Assembly: GCA_023078555.1 (NCBI GenBank)
Contig: JALAAN010000010.1
Coordinates: 1,240,001-1,304,000 of the forward strand
Direction: 5' to 3'
From: Ulva prolifera
Taxonomy: Eukaryota > Chlorophyta > Ulvophyceae > Ulvales > Ulvaceae
DNA: 64,000 nucleotides
The position numbers were made by a program, and so were the translations under genes. The notes beneath the pieces were generated by a model, which worked only from the letters and a program-made list of their open reading frames with translations, was not told the DNA's origin and made no database searches. Position 1 is the first letter of the stretch, and each line of letters starts with the position of its first letter. Shown in pieces: positions 1 through 12,400 of this stretch.

Positions 1-865
1 GTTGCAGGCCAGCTGTGCTCGAGATGCACTGTCATCTGTCATAGATTGCTGTCAATTATACATGTATAGAGCTGCGAACCTGCAGAGCGATCTCGCTCCA
101 ACTGGATGTCCACCTGATGTGCCACCATGCATTCTCTGGCATGTACACACATATCGTAGAGAGATATATCGCATGAAGCGCAGTCCTTCGTAGGAGGACG
201 AATCTATGATGTCACAGTGTTGATGGTGCCTGGGCCAGAAAGTGGCTGAGATTCAGCTCACACGTTCGCGTTCCGCCCTGTGCTGGCGCTGTCAGTGAGC
301 TCAGCAGCAGGCTGCCACAACCTCAACCGCATCCGTGTCGGGCTGCTTTTCCTGTGGTATCGGTGGTGCCAGTATCTTATCCTGCAGACAGCTTCGCGGG
401 CCTGATCACGTCTGCAGCAGAGGTAGACAGCAATAATCCAAGCAGCTTTGAATGCTTAAGTAAATTTGAATGCGCCGTTGCTGCGGGGTGTGGACGAGTA
501 CTCGCTCGCCAGTCCTGGGTAGCGGCAGCACAGGTATATATACTGCAGCACATTCAAGGAACAAGTTGTTCCCCTGAAGCGTATGAGGACAGCACCATCT
601 GCAGACCCGGGCTCAAGCTTGCCTAGGCAACGGCACAATCAATCAATCAGTTGAGTTGCATCTGACCTGATCGAGATGTGCAACTCACTGCCGAGCAGTG
701 CTGGGTCGACCGGCCCGATCACATACAACAATACTGAATATTCAGGTCTAATGTCTGGATGGTGTCACTGAAAAAGCTGCATTGCGACCCAAAGCTGCTG
801 CCGACGCACCATCACACCCAAAAATCTTAAAAGTTAACCACTTCGTAGAATTGCATGCCATGTAG
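1..865. other. 5' flank, no gene recognised
   Basis: Mixed-composition DNA with only short open frames and no recognisable protein motif. An in-frame TAG at 863-865 closes the reading frame just upstream of the cysteine-rich gene. Any first exon of that gene carrying an ATG and the start of a signal peptide would have to lie in this stretch, but none can be identified with confidence. Confidence 0.5.
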
Positions 866-889
866 CCCAACTTCCAGCGGCTCCCCGGT

Positions 890-1711
890 GTGCAGGCAGG
901 CGTTGCGGCCTCGCTCACCCTCCTCCTCATGCATGGCGCCCTGGCACTGACTCCTCCGCCCTGTGGGCTGGTCGGCTGGCAGTGCTGCGCATCGGAGCCC
1001 GTATGCACCACAACAGGCGGCCCGGTGCAATGCACCGACGGCCAGTGCGAGTTCTGTGCAAACGTCGGTGAGCCGATGTGCCTCGGACTTGGCGGGTTCG
1101 AGGGGGGCGTGTGCGCGCCAGAGCTCGAGCCCGACGCCGCCGGCATCTGCATCTGCCCGCGCGACTTTGGCGCCGTGCCATGCGTGAGCAACACGTGCCG
1201 CCCCGGCCTCGAGGTCGGAGCCGACGGCCTCTGCGCGGGCATCGGCGGCTGCGGCGAGGAAGGCGCCGCGTGCTGCGACACCGCGCCAGGGTTCGAGTGC
1301 CGCGCGCTCGTTGGCACAGTTTCCGACGACCGCGGCGGTCGCCGGCCCCTGCAGTGCAGCGCGTCCGGAATCTGCGAAGCGTGCGGAAACGCTGGGTTGC
1401 CGACATGCACCGACAGCACAGGGGGCGCGTACTGCGAGGGCCGGTACATAATAGTTGGCGATATGTGCGAATTTTGTGGGAGGGCGGGAGACTTAGTGTG
1501 TGAGGCGCCGTGGCAGGCGTGCGACGAGGGACTGGTCGAGGAGAACGGGCTGTGTGTAGAGCCAAATGCGCGGCCGTGCGGTGGGCGGCTGCAGGACTGC
1601 TGCAGCGGGAAGAAATGTCACGGTGGGCTGAAGTGTTTCAAGCGGTTCGTCTCACGGCCGCAGGGCCTCTGCGTGACCAAATTCCGGGGCCGTTCCGGGG
1701 AAGTAGAATGA
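890..1711 (+). CDS. Cysteine-rich, probably secreted protein
   Basis: An uninterrupted frame of about 270 residues, with cysteines throughout. It opens with a hydrophobic stretch (VAASLTLLLMHGALA) that looks like a signal peptide followed by LTPPPCG, so the mature part is probably extracellular or luminal. Repeated patterns are visible: C-G-x-x-G-x-x-C-C (CGLVGWQCC near the start, GCGEEGAACC in the middle, CGGRLQDCC near the end) and C-x-N/R-x-G-x-x-x-C (CANVGEPMC, CGNAGLPTC, CGRAGDLVC). These suggest several small disulfide-stabilised modules. The frame begins with GTG at 890. The first ATG is inside the hydrophobic segment, and a stop lies at 863, so the true start is probably in an upstream exon spliced to about 866-896. 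The stop is TGA at 1709. No enzyme motif is visible and the family is not recognised. The CBM1 gene next door carries the same CGxxGxxCC motif. Confidence 0.62.
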   Translation: MQAGVAASLTLLLMHGALALTPPPCGLVGWQCCASEPVCTTTGGPVQCTDGQCEFCANVGEPMCLGLGGFEGGVCAPELEPDAAGICICPRDFGAVPCVSNTCRPGLEVGADGLCAGIGGCGEEGAACCDTAPGFECRALVGTVSDDRGGRRPLQCSASGICEACGNAGLPTCTDSTGGAYCEGRYIIVGDMCEFCGRAGDLVCEAPWQACDEGLVEENGLCVEPNARPCGGRLQDCCSGKKCHGGLKCFKRFVSRPQGLCVTKFRGRSGEVE

Positions 1712-2897
1712 CCGTGCGTGCCTGCATGTGGTGCGCGCATGGGTGTGTGTTTGTGAGGCGTGTGGCCGACCGGTCGTCGCTGAGGATGCGAGGCCGTAGA
1801 GGGTTGATGAGTCGACGAGGATTACTTTTATTGCTGATTTTTGTGTGATGGATGGACCTGTTCTGCCGAGTATAGCATGTACAGATTGTAGCAGCTGACA
1901 GAGCCTGGCCTGCGCTGATGCATGTTAGCCAGTGCTCAGTGTTCCCGGTGCTCTCACATTGCTCCCTTTCCTACGCCAGCGTAGCACCCGGCCGTGAGTT
2001 CTACTGAGCGTTCGTGTTCAGCTGCGCCAAATTGTAACAAGATGTGATACACATGCGCAGCAATCCAGGCCGACAGCGGTTACCAACTGGCCCTGCCTGT
2101 TCCACAGTCCGAGCCCAAGAGGCGGTGCCATGTGCCCGCGGGGCCTGTGTTGCAGAGGCCAGCTCACCGGCTGGGGCGTGTGTTTACGCGGTTGCTCCCT
2201 GAGCCCATGTTGCTGTGTGTGTTCACGTGCGTTGGAGCTCCGCTATAACATGGCCCGGTCTCATGTAGTCTGCGCGACGGTCCGAGCCCGGCCCAGGACA
2301 GTTTCTCATACTTGCGCGTACATGCATGCAAATGCAGTGCACCAACAGAGCTCTGCAGCAGCAGGATACCCATGCAATCATGCTGCGCACATGTGTACCC
2401 GGTCCGCCTCTGCGTGCTACGGCCGTTAACGTTGCTGATCAAGGCAATTAGCAGTAAATCACGTTTCCGTGTGCGAGGAAGCAGGTAGCATACGTGATTC
2501 ACAATCAGCAGAGGCCTCGGGTTTCAGGCAGCCTGCGTTGTACTGTCTAAAGTCTTGCCGCTATCTGCAAGCCACAGCAGCAGGACCCACGCTACTCACA
2601 TACAAGCCTACAGACCGCAACAAAGTACTTTATCAAAAACATCGCAGTACTTCCAGATATCTGATATCAGGCCATCTCCACCCTGGAGTCCCATTGGCCG
2701 CACTGGGTCTCAGCAAATCATCCTGGATCCCCCGACAACGTGATGGGTCGCGGCCGATATTGTTGAATCACTTGTAAATGTACAGGATCGCAGCAACAGC
2801 CGTCCCGGGTCCCCTCTCAAACTCACTGCATCACGGCGAGTCCTGCTGGACACCGGTCCATGTTGCAAGGGGCCCCTTGCAACATGCTGAATCACAG
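1712..2897. other. Intergenic region between convergent cysteine-rich genes
   Basis: No gene is recognised. The region separates the plus-strand cysteine-rich gene from the minus-strand CBM1 gene, whose stop lies at 2898. It contains a perfect 28-bp palindrome at 2859-2886, about 10 bp beyond the CBM1 stop, and a TGTAA at about 2033 that could serve as a poly(A) signal for the upstream gene if this is a green-lineage alga. Confidence 0.5.
2859..2886. repeat. Perfect 28-bp palindrome
   Basis: The two halves (CATGTTGCAAGGGG and CCCCTTGCAACATG) are exact reverse complements with no loop. It lies in the 3' flank of the CBM1 gene on the minus strand. As RNA it would form a hairpin, so a role in 3'-end formation is possible but not shown. 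Confidence 0.9.
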
Positions 2898-4103
2898 CTA
2901 GTTATCCTGGATGATGTCACCCTCGCACACATCCTCCTCCTCATTGCACGGGATCTCCGGCGTGAACCGCGGCGCGGCCTGGCACTGCGGGCGGTCCGGG
3001 CGGAACACGCCCTCCGGGCAGCACGCGAGGCCCCTGAAGCCACACAGCACGCACGTCGCGCCCTCGTCCGTCTCGCTCGAGCACTTCAGGAACACCGGGC
3101 CGGAGGCGCGGCTCTGCAGCGCGCACTTCTTGTCGTCGGGGGTGGCTGGGCCGCACGGCTCGTCGAGGTCGGCGAGGGCAAAGTCTGGGATGCACTGCGA
3201 GTAGAAGGGGTTGATGAAGATGCACTGGAGGCCACTGGAGCAGCACTGGATGCCGCTGCAGAGAGTGCCGTTGAAGTCGCGGCCGCCGCACTGCTCGTAC
3301 GGGCCGGGCCGGTCGCCGGGTGGCAGCGGGACGCACTGCAAGCAGCACCCGCGGGGCCGTCAGCGGGCGGTCTTCTCTCCGTGGCCGACGAGTCGGGGGG
3401 CACAGCTCTGAGAGTGCCAGGCGGCGACGGAGTAGCGGCTTGTGTGTTGCATGGACCCTTGTTCACTGTCGACCATGCAGCGGGGAGGCAGATATCACCA
3501 GGACAGCGAAGTGGAACAACAACACCAATGCCACTGCCACTGGTGCGTGCTGTGCATGCTGTGCGTGTGTGGCCATTCCATCGATGTGAGCTCAGGCGGT
3601 GGGGATCGCCGGCGGCACCGTGCTGCCTGCTGCGCGACGTGAGACTGTGTTGACTGATGGCAGTGCAGTGAGAGGGGCACAGCTGTGCATGTGTGGGATG
3701 CAACGTGGGCATCGCCACCCGAGGCCGCTGCAGTGGCGGTCAAAGCGCACTGCAATGCTCGCAGAACCTGGGGTCACTAACATTGTCATTTGAAGCAGCT
3801 GTGGCCGGTGTGCTGGAAAGATGGTTGTTGCCATGGGGGAGCTGGTGTGTGTGATCTGTTGGCCTGTCCACCTGATATCTGGTGTCTGTATGCGTGGAGC
3901 ACATGTGAAAATCTACTGCGCAAGGCAGGACTTGCGGCACGATGGCATTGGGTCTTGAAGCATGTAGCAGGGGTACGATAAGGGCTGGCTGGTGAGGGGC
4001 AGACCTGGCTGTAGAAGTCGTTGACCACTTGGCATTCGGATCCGGAGAAGCAGTTGGTCGGCCCGTCGTAGCCTCTGCCTCCACATTGGTTGTACCATTG
4101 CAC
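2898..4103 (-). CDS. Tandem CBM1 cellulose-binding protein with cysteine-rich tail (5' end missing)
   Basis: Two exons are resolved: 4103-4005 and 3335-2898, joined in phase 0 (acceptor CAG before 4103, donor GTCTGC at 4004, acceptor TTGCAG before 3335). The first exon encodes a CBM1 module ([14 protein letters not shown]... NDFYSQ) whose last conserved Cys is the first codon of the next exon, giving YSQ-C. A second CBM1 follows at once ([13 protein letters not shown] ... [10 protein letters not shown]). A cysteine-rich tail then carries CGFRGLACC, the motif seen in the neighbouring gene, and ends GDIIQDN-stop. CBM1 is a small three-stranded module that binds crystalline cellulose or chitin through aromatic residues and usually sits on secreted enzymes or wall proteins. 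No catalytic domain is visible. The signal peptide must lie in an exon upstream of 4103 that was not found. Confidence 0.77.
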
Positions 4104-6619
4104 CTGTGCTGCAACTGCACAGACATGCCTATCAGCGGGAACGTCTTATTCAGTGCGATGCTGCAGATTGTGCTGGGCTTCAGGATGCATGTGTGCATGT
4201 GTGGGGTCTATCGGCATGCATGTGTGGGGTCCATCGGCATGCATGTGTTTCTCAGGCACTGACAGAAAAGTGCTATGTGCAGGGCATGCAGGCTACCTGG
4301 CAATGGCTGATCAACAGAGTAAATGCGACAGGTTATCTAATAACTTCTACTACGCTACTCTGTGGATGCACCCCTGCTGATCAGATTTTGAGGTCAAACT
4401 TGTATCTCAAACATGTGTTGAGATAGCAGGCATTGCAATAGAATAGTATGCACAGGTTGCATGGGTCACTTGTGGGCAAGCATGCGGCTTTGGTATCGGT
4501 GATTCGCAGCTGAGACCTCTGCAAGACTTCCTGTTTGGTTCAGTCAACGGTGGACGCTCAGCAATTCCATCGGAGTCAATGAGCTATACCCCGGTGTGTC
4601 CTGTAGCCACGTGACGCGAAACTCGAGATTGACCGCAGTTGCGATTGAGAGTACACGCATCTGTATCTCAGAGATATCGTAATGCCATATCGCACCAGCG
4701 TCACATCGTGTGCACAGCCGGCACGCTGTCAGAGTTGTGAGTGTTTTTGTATCGCAATTCGGATCGTATTCCTGCATGCGACGATGCTACCTTTCATACA
4801 GTTCTGAAAGCAAAACCTGGTGCATGCCGCCACACAAGCATGTACAATGCTGCAGCTACTACTGCATTCGGAGAATTTTGGAATCGTAGCTTGCAATACA
4901 AGCCTGTACACTATCTAGCCTTACACAGCTGCCGATGTGGCACGAGCAGGCCAAAACAACAACCTGACACTGACCACGAGAGGTCTTGTGTCTGGCAAGT
5001 GTGTTGATCAGATTCATGGGCGCAGTGTCCCTCTTTGTGTGTGCTGCTGGACACGCTGCGCTGAATTCGTCACGAGGAGCCTTCGGTGAGCGACAAGATC
5101 CAACCGATTGCCCTATGACCGTGCATGATTGCATTACGTTTGGATGGCATGGTTGCTACGATGTGCATATAACAAAAATTCAGGCATGCACCAGCGGCAG
5201 CCTCATCTATTGAGCTCCTACCATCGAAGCGTAGCAGATCCTGGCGTCAGGACATCGCCCGGCGTCAAGGCCACTTTGCAAAGTGACGATCTACCCCAGC
5301 GATGTAGAAAGAAGATAAGATTGATGAGGCATGCGAGCAATGTGATTCCGCATTCGACCATTGTTGGCACACACGAGATGCTTGTTACGAACCAGCAATG
5401 AGAACGTGGGAGCCGATGTATGTCGACAGGTGCACGCAGATCACCTTAACGATCCAGTCAGAATGAGTCATGGCCACTAGTCTGCTTCAGAAAGATAGTT
5501 GAGCAGCGCGACGTTCTCAGGGCGACGGCTTGAGACTCCGCAATGGCGCAGTGGCGCACCGTACAGCGTTGGGGCTGCCGCCAGCATCAGTACGAGGTTG
5601 AAACTCATTGAGTTAGTGTCGTCTGAATCGCACAAGCGTTCCCTTCTGTAACTCGCGGTCAACGTCACGCTGGTTTGCTTCAAAGTTGACAGATGTTGGG
5701 CGCAAGACGCGAACAGCAACGCTAGTGAAAGACAGGGAGTCAGGTATCACACTAGACGTTCAGGAATCGTTTGGTATATATATAAGCGGAACTCACGGAC
5801 TGTCATAGATATCACGCCAACGTCTTCGCTCTGGTGGACTGCTGCTCATCGCGCGCAGGCTTCGACTTCTGTACACCGAATTGCGTACATGAGATCAGCA
5901 CTCCGTCGACGAATGATCGGGACAGTTGCTGACAGCGCCACGAACGATTGCAGGGACCCATCCGCGATCCGAGCTGCATCGTCGTGTACAGTTGTGAATC
6001 ATTTGTGAGTTTGCTCGAGAGCCGCCCGTGACGTGGAATCGCCAGAGGTTTGTCATGCTTGACAACTGCGGGTTCCGATTTCTGCGAGGTTCCGCTTCCT
6101 CGAGTTGTAGGATTCCATCTGTTCCATGGGAAGTTCCGGTATCGGGGGGCGCTGCATCACTGCCGAAGGGCGCCCGCACCACGGCTTCAAATACGTCAGC
6201 GTTGTTTCGGACAAAACTTCGACTGAAATTGTGCCAGCACACAGAACATGCAGCGCGTCCGTAATCTGGACGCCCGGCAGCGCCGTACTGGTCAATATTC
6301 TTGACAGCATCTGCTTCATATCACTTTATCAGTGCAACATACATTAGTAATGTACTCAAGGCTTATGTATCTGCATCATTTAGTGCTCAGCTTCGAACAT
6401 CCCATACCTGGCACAAAACGGTGTGCTCGTGCTGGGTGACACGCCAATGGAAATGGCAGATAGGCCATCTTTATCATTAGCCAAAGACATTGTGAACAAT
6501 GTTCCAAGGATTAATTCTTCGAGCACGAACCGGGTCTTGATTGACAGCGGCTGTCCACATTCCAGCTGCAAGTCACACAGAGCCAGCCATGAATTGCACG
6601 TGGAGGCAGCAACGTAGTA

Positions 6620-6669
6620 AACAAGGATAGCAAACATCGCTAACTTTAGCAATGTTTGCTATCCTTGTT
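6620..6669. repeat. Inverted repeat, 18-bp arms
   Basis: Arms at 6620-6637 and 6652-6669 are exact reverse complements (AACAAGGATAGCAAACAT on the left). The 14-bp spacer contains a further GCTAA/TTAGC pairing, so the whole 50 bp can fold into one nearly continuous hairpin. No gene context explains it. Confidence 0.88.
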
Positions 6670-7048
6670 CATTCCGTAGCGGAGTCTCTCCCTCCACATG
6701 GTTCCCATGAGCTTTTCCGGAAGAGACCAAGAATCACTCGGCGCCCTGTGATCCTGCTCTGGTCGCATGAGCACACATTACGCACAAATTAGTGCACCAA
6801 ATACTCGTCAAAAGCAGAACTGGTACATGCTGTGGTGTGCGGTGTGGAGCGACTGTTTCCTTGTGATTTACACACATTGGTGCGTCAGCTCCTGTGCCAC
6901 CCCAGGTGCCAGACAATCCTGTACGCTTAGATGTATACAGATGTACTTGTGTGTCATCGCATGCATCGCTAGCTAGACAGTGATAGCAACGCAGCAGTCT
7001 GGGTACATTTTTGGCCCACATGAGGCGTGATTCACCCTTCTGGTGTGT

Positions 7049-7110
7049 TACTTAAGGATACAGGTGGCAAGGCGGGCAGCACCGCGAAAGAAGCAAGCAG
7101 AGCAAGCACA
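7049..7110 (-). mobile_element. Short LINE-tail fragment with target-site duplication
   Basis: This 62-bp segment matches the terminal sequence of the dispersed retroelement family (TTAC..AAGGA, then GCGGGCAGCACCGCGAAAG, then AAGCAAGCAGAG). It is closest to the copy at 63.2-63.6 kb. It is flanked by CACCCTTCTGGTGTGT (7033-7048) and CACCCTTTCGGTGTGT (7111-7126), 14 of 16 identical, which reads as a target-site duplication. With the TGTAA end taken as 3', the copy is on the minus strand and strongly 5'-truncated. Confidence 0.7.
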
Positions 7111-9487
7111 CACCCTTTCGGTGTGTACGCCTGGTCATCCACAGTTGCCAAGGCCGTCTTGAGGATGCGGCCAAGTAAACCCAGACTGACCTGACTCCAC
7201 TGAACTTTGCATCAGCCGCCGCATGATGCAGCTTACGCCATGCATGCGCCTTGCTGGACCGCTATCTAAGCTGCCACACTCTGCCCTTCAGCTGCCATGA
7301 TGCCAGCATCACGTGGGACCAGACTGAAGGCGCCTCGACGGCCTCCCTGCCTCCCTGCGTTCCACTGCTTGTGTGTTCGTCGGCCTGTTGGGGCAAAGGG
7401 CTGACGCCCTCGGAGGTGCCATGTGCGCGGAAGGCCCGGGAGTGCAGCTGCAGAGCCAGCCCAGTACCAAATACGTTGCGTCACTCCCGCCGCGGGGCCG
7501 GTCGCAGTGGTTCTTTCTCGGGCCGGAGCGTTTGCGTAAGCGCTGGTGTGTGCAGAGGTGGCACACGACTTGTGGCTTGAGTGCAAGGTTGACTTTCCAG
7601 GACACTGGCCGCGGTGTGCTGCAGTGAGGTGCGCCTTCCTGAATGACTTGAGCGCACATTGAAAAGGGTGGCACGGACACAGCCGCACAAGAACACATCC
7701 AGGTAGGTTGCGCCGAGCAATGCAGATGTCCCATACATCGCAACGAAGCAGCTCCCTCTTGTGCATAGGCAGGCGCAGCTCTGATGTGTGTCTGTGTGTA
7801 TCGCATACAAGGCTGGCACAGCAGAGATTGGCAAAAGGCGTATCTCGATTGGCTTGCAGGTACCAGGCTGCGTTCTGACCTGGCTGCACGTCCATCATGC
7901 TGCACGAGTGTTTGAGGATTGCATGTTGGACACTGACACACTGGTGCACTTCGAGCTCGTGCCTGGCGCACGGCCATGAGCTTGCCAGACTTCCTTTTTC
8001 TGTAGTCAAACGCCCACTTTATACACTGGGCTGGAACGGTGCAGGTGCCACCACGTACATGTGGAGACGTCTTGTGTTGCAGCAGCGCGGCACAGGAGGG
8101 CCTGCCTCGCTGGCTGTGTCCTTGGAACACAGGAGGTCTTGGCCACACGAAGGAAACGACCATCAGTGCGCTGTATTCACAGTAAACGAACAGAGAGGAC
8201 ACTGTAAAATGTGAAATTTGTATCACGTCGGTCCCAGTGCTGTCAAGTCGCTCCTAATTGGCACCTGCATAGTCCAGCATTGTAGCTGATGTGGTAAATT
8301 GGTCATGGTTGCATGGCGTGGAGTCATGTGTCCAGTGACGGAGAGACAGGCGCTACGGCACGGGCAGTTTTCTCCTCGGTGTAGATACCAGGGCTGTTCT
8401 CCACAGAGGGCTCTCCTGGACAGCTGCCATGTCCGTTTGCCAGAGAGATCATCCTCTGTTCATCGACATGAGATGTGAGACAGAGGTTCTACCTAGACGT
8501 CTCATCAGATGCTCTCAGTGTGAGGATCAATGGCTGGCTGATCGCTATCGATACCTGATCATCGAGGCGAAGCACAGGTCAGGCAGGCAGGCGAATTTGG
8601 CAGCAGGGCCACTCACAGGGACAAAAACGTAGAAGAAGCAAGACATGAGTGCATGAGTTCAACCTCAAAATACTCCGATGGACAAAATGTGTCCAACTGC
8701 AAGCTGTGTGAACCAGGTGACGGCAACACCTGGCTTCGAGCGTTGCAGCTGCGGGTAGAAGTAACCGGTCAACTCCCGACCAGTGAAAACGCACCGGAAA
8801 TGGTGCATTTAAAAAGTCAAGCAGTTTTTTTTCGATCAGCCTCCGGCACTGTGTAGTATACGCTTCGCATAGACGTATCCACCGCTGGCGGAGGATTGTG
8901 TTGGGGCTGTTGTATGAGCAGAGCCAGCAAGAGGGCAAGCTTGCCATATGCGCACAGGCACGACATTATGTGTTGGTGCAGCGCAAGTTCTGACGAGGTG
9001 CACGTAATACGCCGTGCGGTGCATGGTGAACACTCCGCACATCAAAGGAACGCCGTCAAAGTGCCCTCAAGCAAGCTGTCCGGGTGAAGCACTTCAGGCG
9101 AGGATGCATCCTCACAGCAGACGTCAGGATCAACAAGCTCCAACAGTCTCATACGTACACGGCAAATGCGCATGAGCAAGCCTCGCGCGCTGGCAAATCA
9201 GCAGTTCGATTCGGCGCATGCGGCACTAGTCTGGCAACGCACCAGCGCCACGAGGGACCATGATAAGTGGGTGCGAGTTACAAAACGCCATGCTGCACAG
9301 GAGGACAAGCAGGCATGGCTAAGAAGGCACTGCATGTAAACAGGAGTAGGTGTCGATTTCGATTCGCCACGTGTAGTTACATCGCTTGTGCAGTCGATTG
9401 GGCCTGAGCGCATACATGTAGCGTGCAAACTATGTGATCGCTGAAGCATACGAATCTGTGGTTAGATTCTGGGTTGAGGGGCTCGAC

Positions 9488-12400
9488 ATGGCTCCCTCAC
9501 GGGGATTTGTCAAGCTGCGGACATCGGCTCTTGTGTGCTTGGCGTGCATGGTGGAGGGTGCCGATATGGCCGTTCTACCCGCTGTCTACCTCTTCATCGC
9601 TCGAAGCCTGCATGCTAGTCCATCCGAGCTCGGGGTCATGACGCTGTGCCGGGCGCTGATGCAAGCTCTTTCGTCGCCCATCAGGTATGCCAGCATCGTG
9701 TCCGGGCGAGTGCGGAAGTCATGGCGGCACAGCACCGTGCCAGTCCACTGACACTATCATGTGTTTAATCTCCAGGCATCAGCGTTTCGGCGTCCTGCGC
9801 TGTTGAGCTGCGGTATATCGACGCAGGGATAGTACTGCCAGGCCTGACCTCGCGCAGTATCCAGTACTGTCGCAATCGTGACTTGATCTCCCCACATGCA
9901 GTGGCGTTATAGGAGACTCTGTGGATCGGACGGTCGTTGTTGCAACAGGCGCGCTCATCTGGTCGGCCTGCACCGTCGGAGTGTCCATGTCAACGCATCT
10001 GGTGCAAGCCTGCGTCTTCACGACTATGAACGGCCTTGGCCTGGCGCTGGTGATCCCGTGCGCACAGAGCCTCATGGCTGACTATTACCCAGCTGAGCAG
10101 CGGGGCCGGGCCTTTGGGGCTATGCAGCTGACCATGTCGTTTGGGTCCATGATCGGCAGTCTGTTCGCGACCAATGTCGCCAAGTACAAGGTGCTTCCTG
10201 TTCAAAGCTGTCTGCCACAAGATCACATAGCTGCCTGCCAAATGGCTGCCACGTTCCAGGTTCTCAAATGCACTGGCACTACCTGTGTGCCACGTTGCGT
10301 ACAGTTCTACCCCAAGAATCACTCGCGTTGCATGCTCTCTTCATGTCAGCCAAACTTGTCAGTGCACAAAACAACTGATGCGGCACATCCATCATGCTGT
10401 CGTCGTTATGTGTGCATCTCGCTTGGGTCGCCAGCCTCACTTCAACCTGTCTGGTGGGCTGTAGCTGAACCCACACACCTCTCGATTCCCATCGGGGAAC
10501 ATTACACCAATGCTACCTGTTCTCTGCCTCGCGGTGCACAACTCGTCGCACTTACATCACAGCAACACGATCATGCTTTTGCCTGTGCCTTTCTGTCCGA
10601 CTTCACCCTTGTAGAAGTAGTATAGTATCGATCACGCTGCCGTCTGTGCGACTGTTGTGTGCAGTGCCGGCCTGCCGCAGCCCCTGCAACCAGCAAAGGC
10701 CCGAGACCAGCCACTCCAACCAAACACAACTCAGCGCAGTGGCGGTTGCATCATGCATTGCGGAACAGCATGAACGCGCATCCATTGCGGTCATCGATGG
10801 CGGCATGCCACACTCCCTGCACAAGATGTCTCCAACATGCATGTACAACAGGCTCTCACATTGACCCGCCTACAGCTGCTAGCAGCATGGGCCGCTGCTG
10901 CACACACGCTCTGAGGTCACAGCGACACACCATACCATGACTTTCAGGTCATCTGCATGCAGAATTTCCTGACGTTGCCGTTCACTTTGCACAGTGCAAC
11001 CATGAGCGCTAAATCCTGGGAGAAACCGCCGCCGCATCAGCATCCCGCGGCCTCGATGGGGATCCGCCCCCGCACACCACTGGCCCCCGGCATCACTGCG
11101 CCACATGCATGCAGCCCTGGAACATGGACGGCTGGCGCTTCGGCATGCGCTGCGTCAGCGCGGTATCCTTCACCGTCGCGATGGGCGTCGCGCTCTTCGC
11201 GGCCGACCCCCGCACCCTCCCGCCCGCGACCCGCCCGGCCGCCGCCTCCGCCGATGACGACGAGAAGCCCCTCCTCCCGCAGTCCACCGTCTCCGCGGGG
11301 CCGCAGCACCGCTACGCGGTGGACGCCGGCGCCGGCGGCCGCACCGGCCGGCCGCCGCTGGCGCCGAACGGCGTGCTGCCGACGGCGGTGGCGTCGGCGG
11401 CGGCGAGCAACGCGCCCGGTGCGGCGACGGCGCGCGGCGGGCGGCGGTCCTTCCTGCGGGCTGTGCGCGCCGCGGGGGAGTGCCTCTGGGAGATCTCCTC
11501 GATGCGGACCTTCCAGATCATCATCGCGCAGGTGCCGACCCCCCCTCACCCCGCCTCTGACCCACAGCCCGCCTCTGCGAGTGTGTTGCCGCAGTCCCCG
11601 GGTGCAGCTTTGAACGAAACCGTGGCCCTCGTGCTGCGGCTCTTTGTGTGCGCAGAACTCCTGCGGCGCTGGCCAGCTGGTTGCTTCGAGCACACAGCGG
11701 GGTTAGGGATGTGAGGGTGGCGGCTAGGGTGTGCAGAATCGTTGCGGCGGCCGCCCCACCACACGGCAGCTGCGCTGTCCCCGCCACACTGCCGTCGTGC
11801 CACCCGGACATGCTGTCTTCCTCCAGTCCACGGATACACACTGATATATGAAGAGCTGGCCAGGCACGTCATGCGTCAGGTGGCCGGGACCATTCCGTTG
11901 CCCCCGCCGGGAAGTTACCGCTCCGCGTCCGGAGCAGCCCCCTCCATTCGCCGCTAGCTGGCCACCACCGGTGAGCTGCCCATCAAAGCGGTTTGTCCCC
12001 ATGCATGAGATCACCGCTGTGGCATGTGGCGTGCAGGGGATCGTGGGCACGATGCCGTGGAACGCGATCGCCTTCCTCACGCTGTGGCTGCAGCTCCTCG
12101 GCTTCTCCGACTGGCAGGCCAGCGTGCTCTCGGCGGCCTTCTACGGCGCCTCGTCAGCGGGCGCGTTCCTCGGGGGCTACGTCGGCGACCGCGCCGCGCG
12201 CTGCGCGCCCAACTCCGGCCGCATCACCACCGCGCAGTTCTCGGTGCGCCCGCCATGCCCTCCCCCACGCGCCCGCATCGTGTACGGTTGGCGGGAGCGC
12301 AAGCCGAGGCTATATATATCTTAGCACAGTTCTAACAGCTTCTGGTTCTGCCACCGCACGAACCACCGACTCCACGCATGATCCATGTTGGCTCGTCCGA

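Larger units (their letters stand above)
4109..9487. other. 5.4-kb gene-poor stretch
   Basis: No convincing gene is seen. Minus-strand open frames at 5477-5719, 6053-6319 and 6380-6652 are short and lack a recognisable domain. The region holds an 18-bp-arm inverted repeat (6620-6669) and a short retroelement tail (7049-7110). Any upstream exons of the CBM1 gene would be in its first kilobase. Confidence 0.5.
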
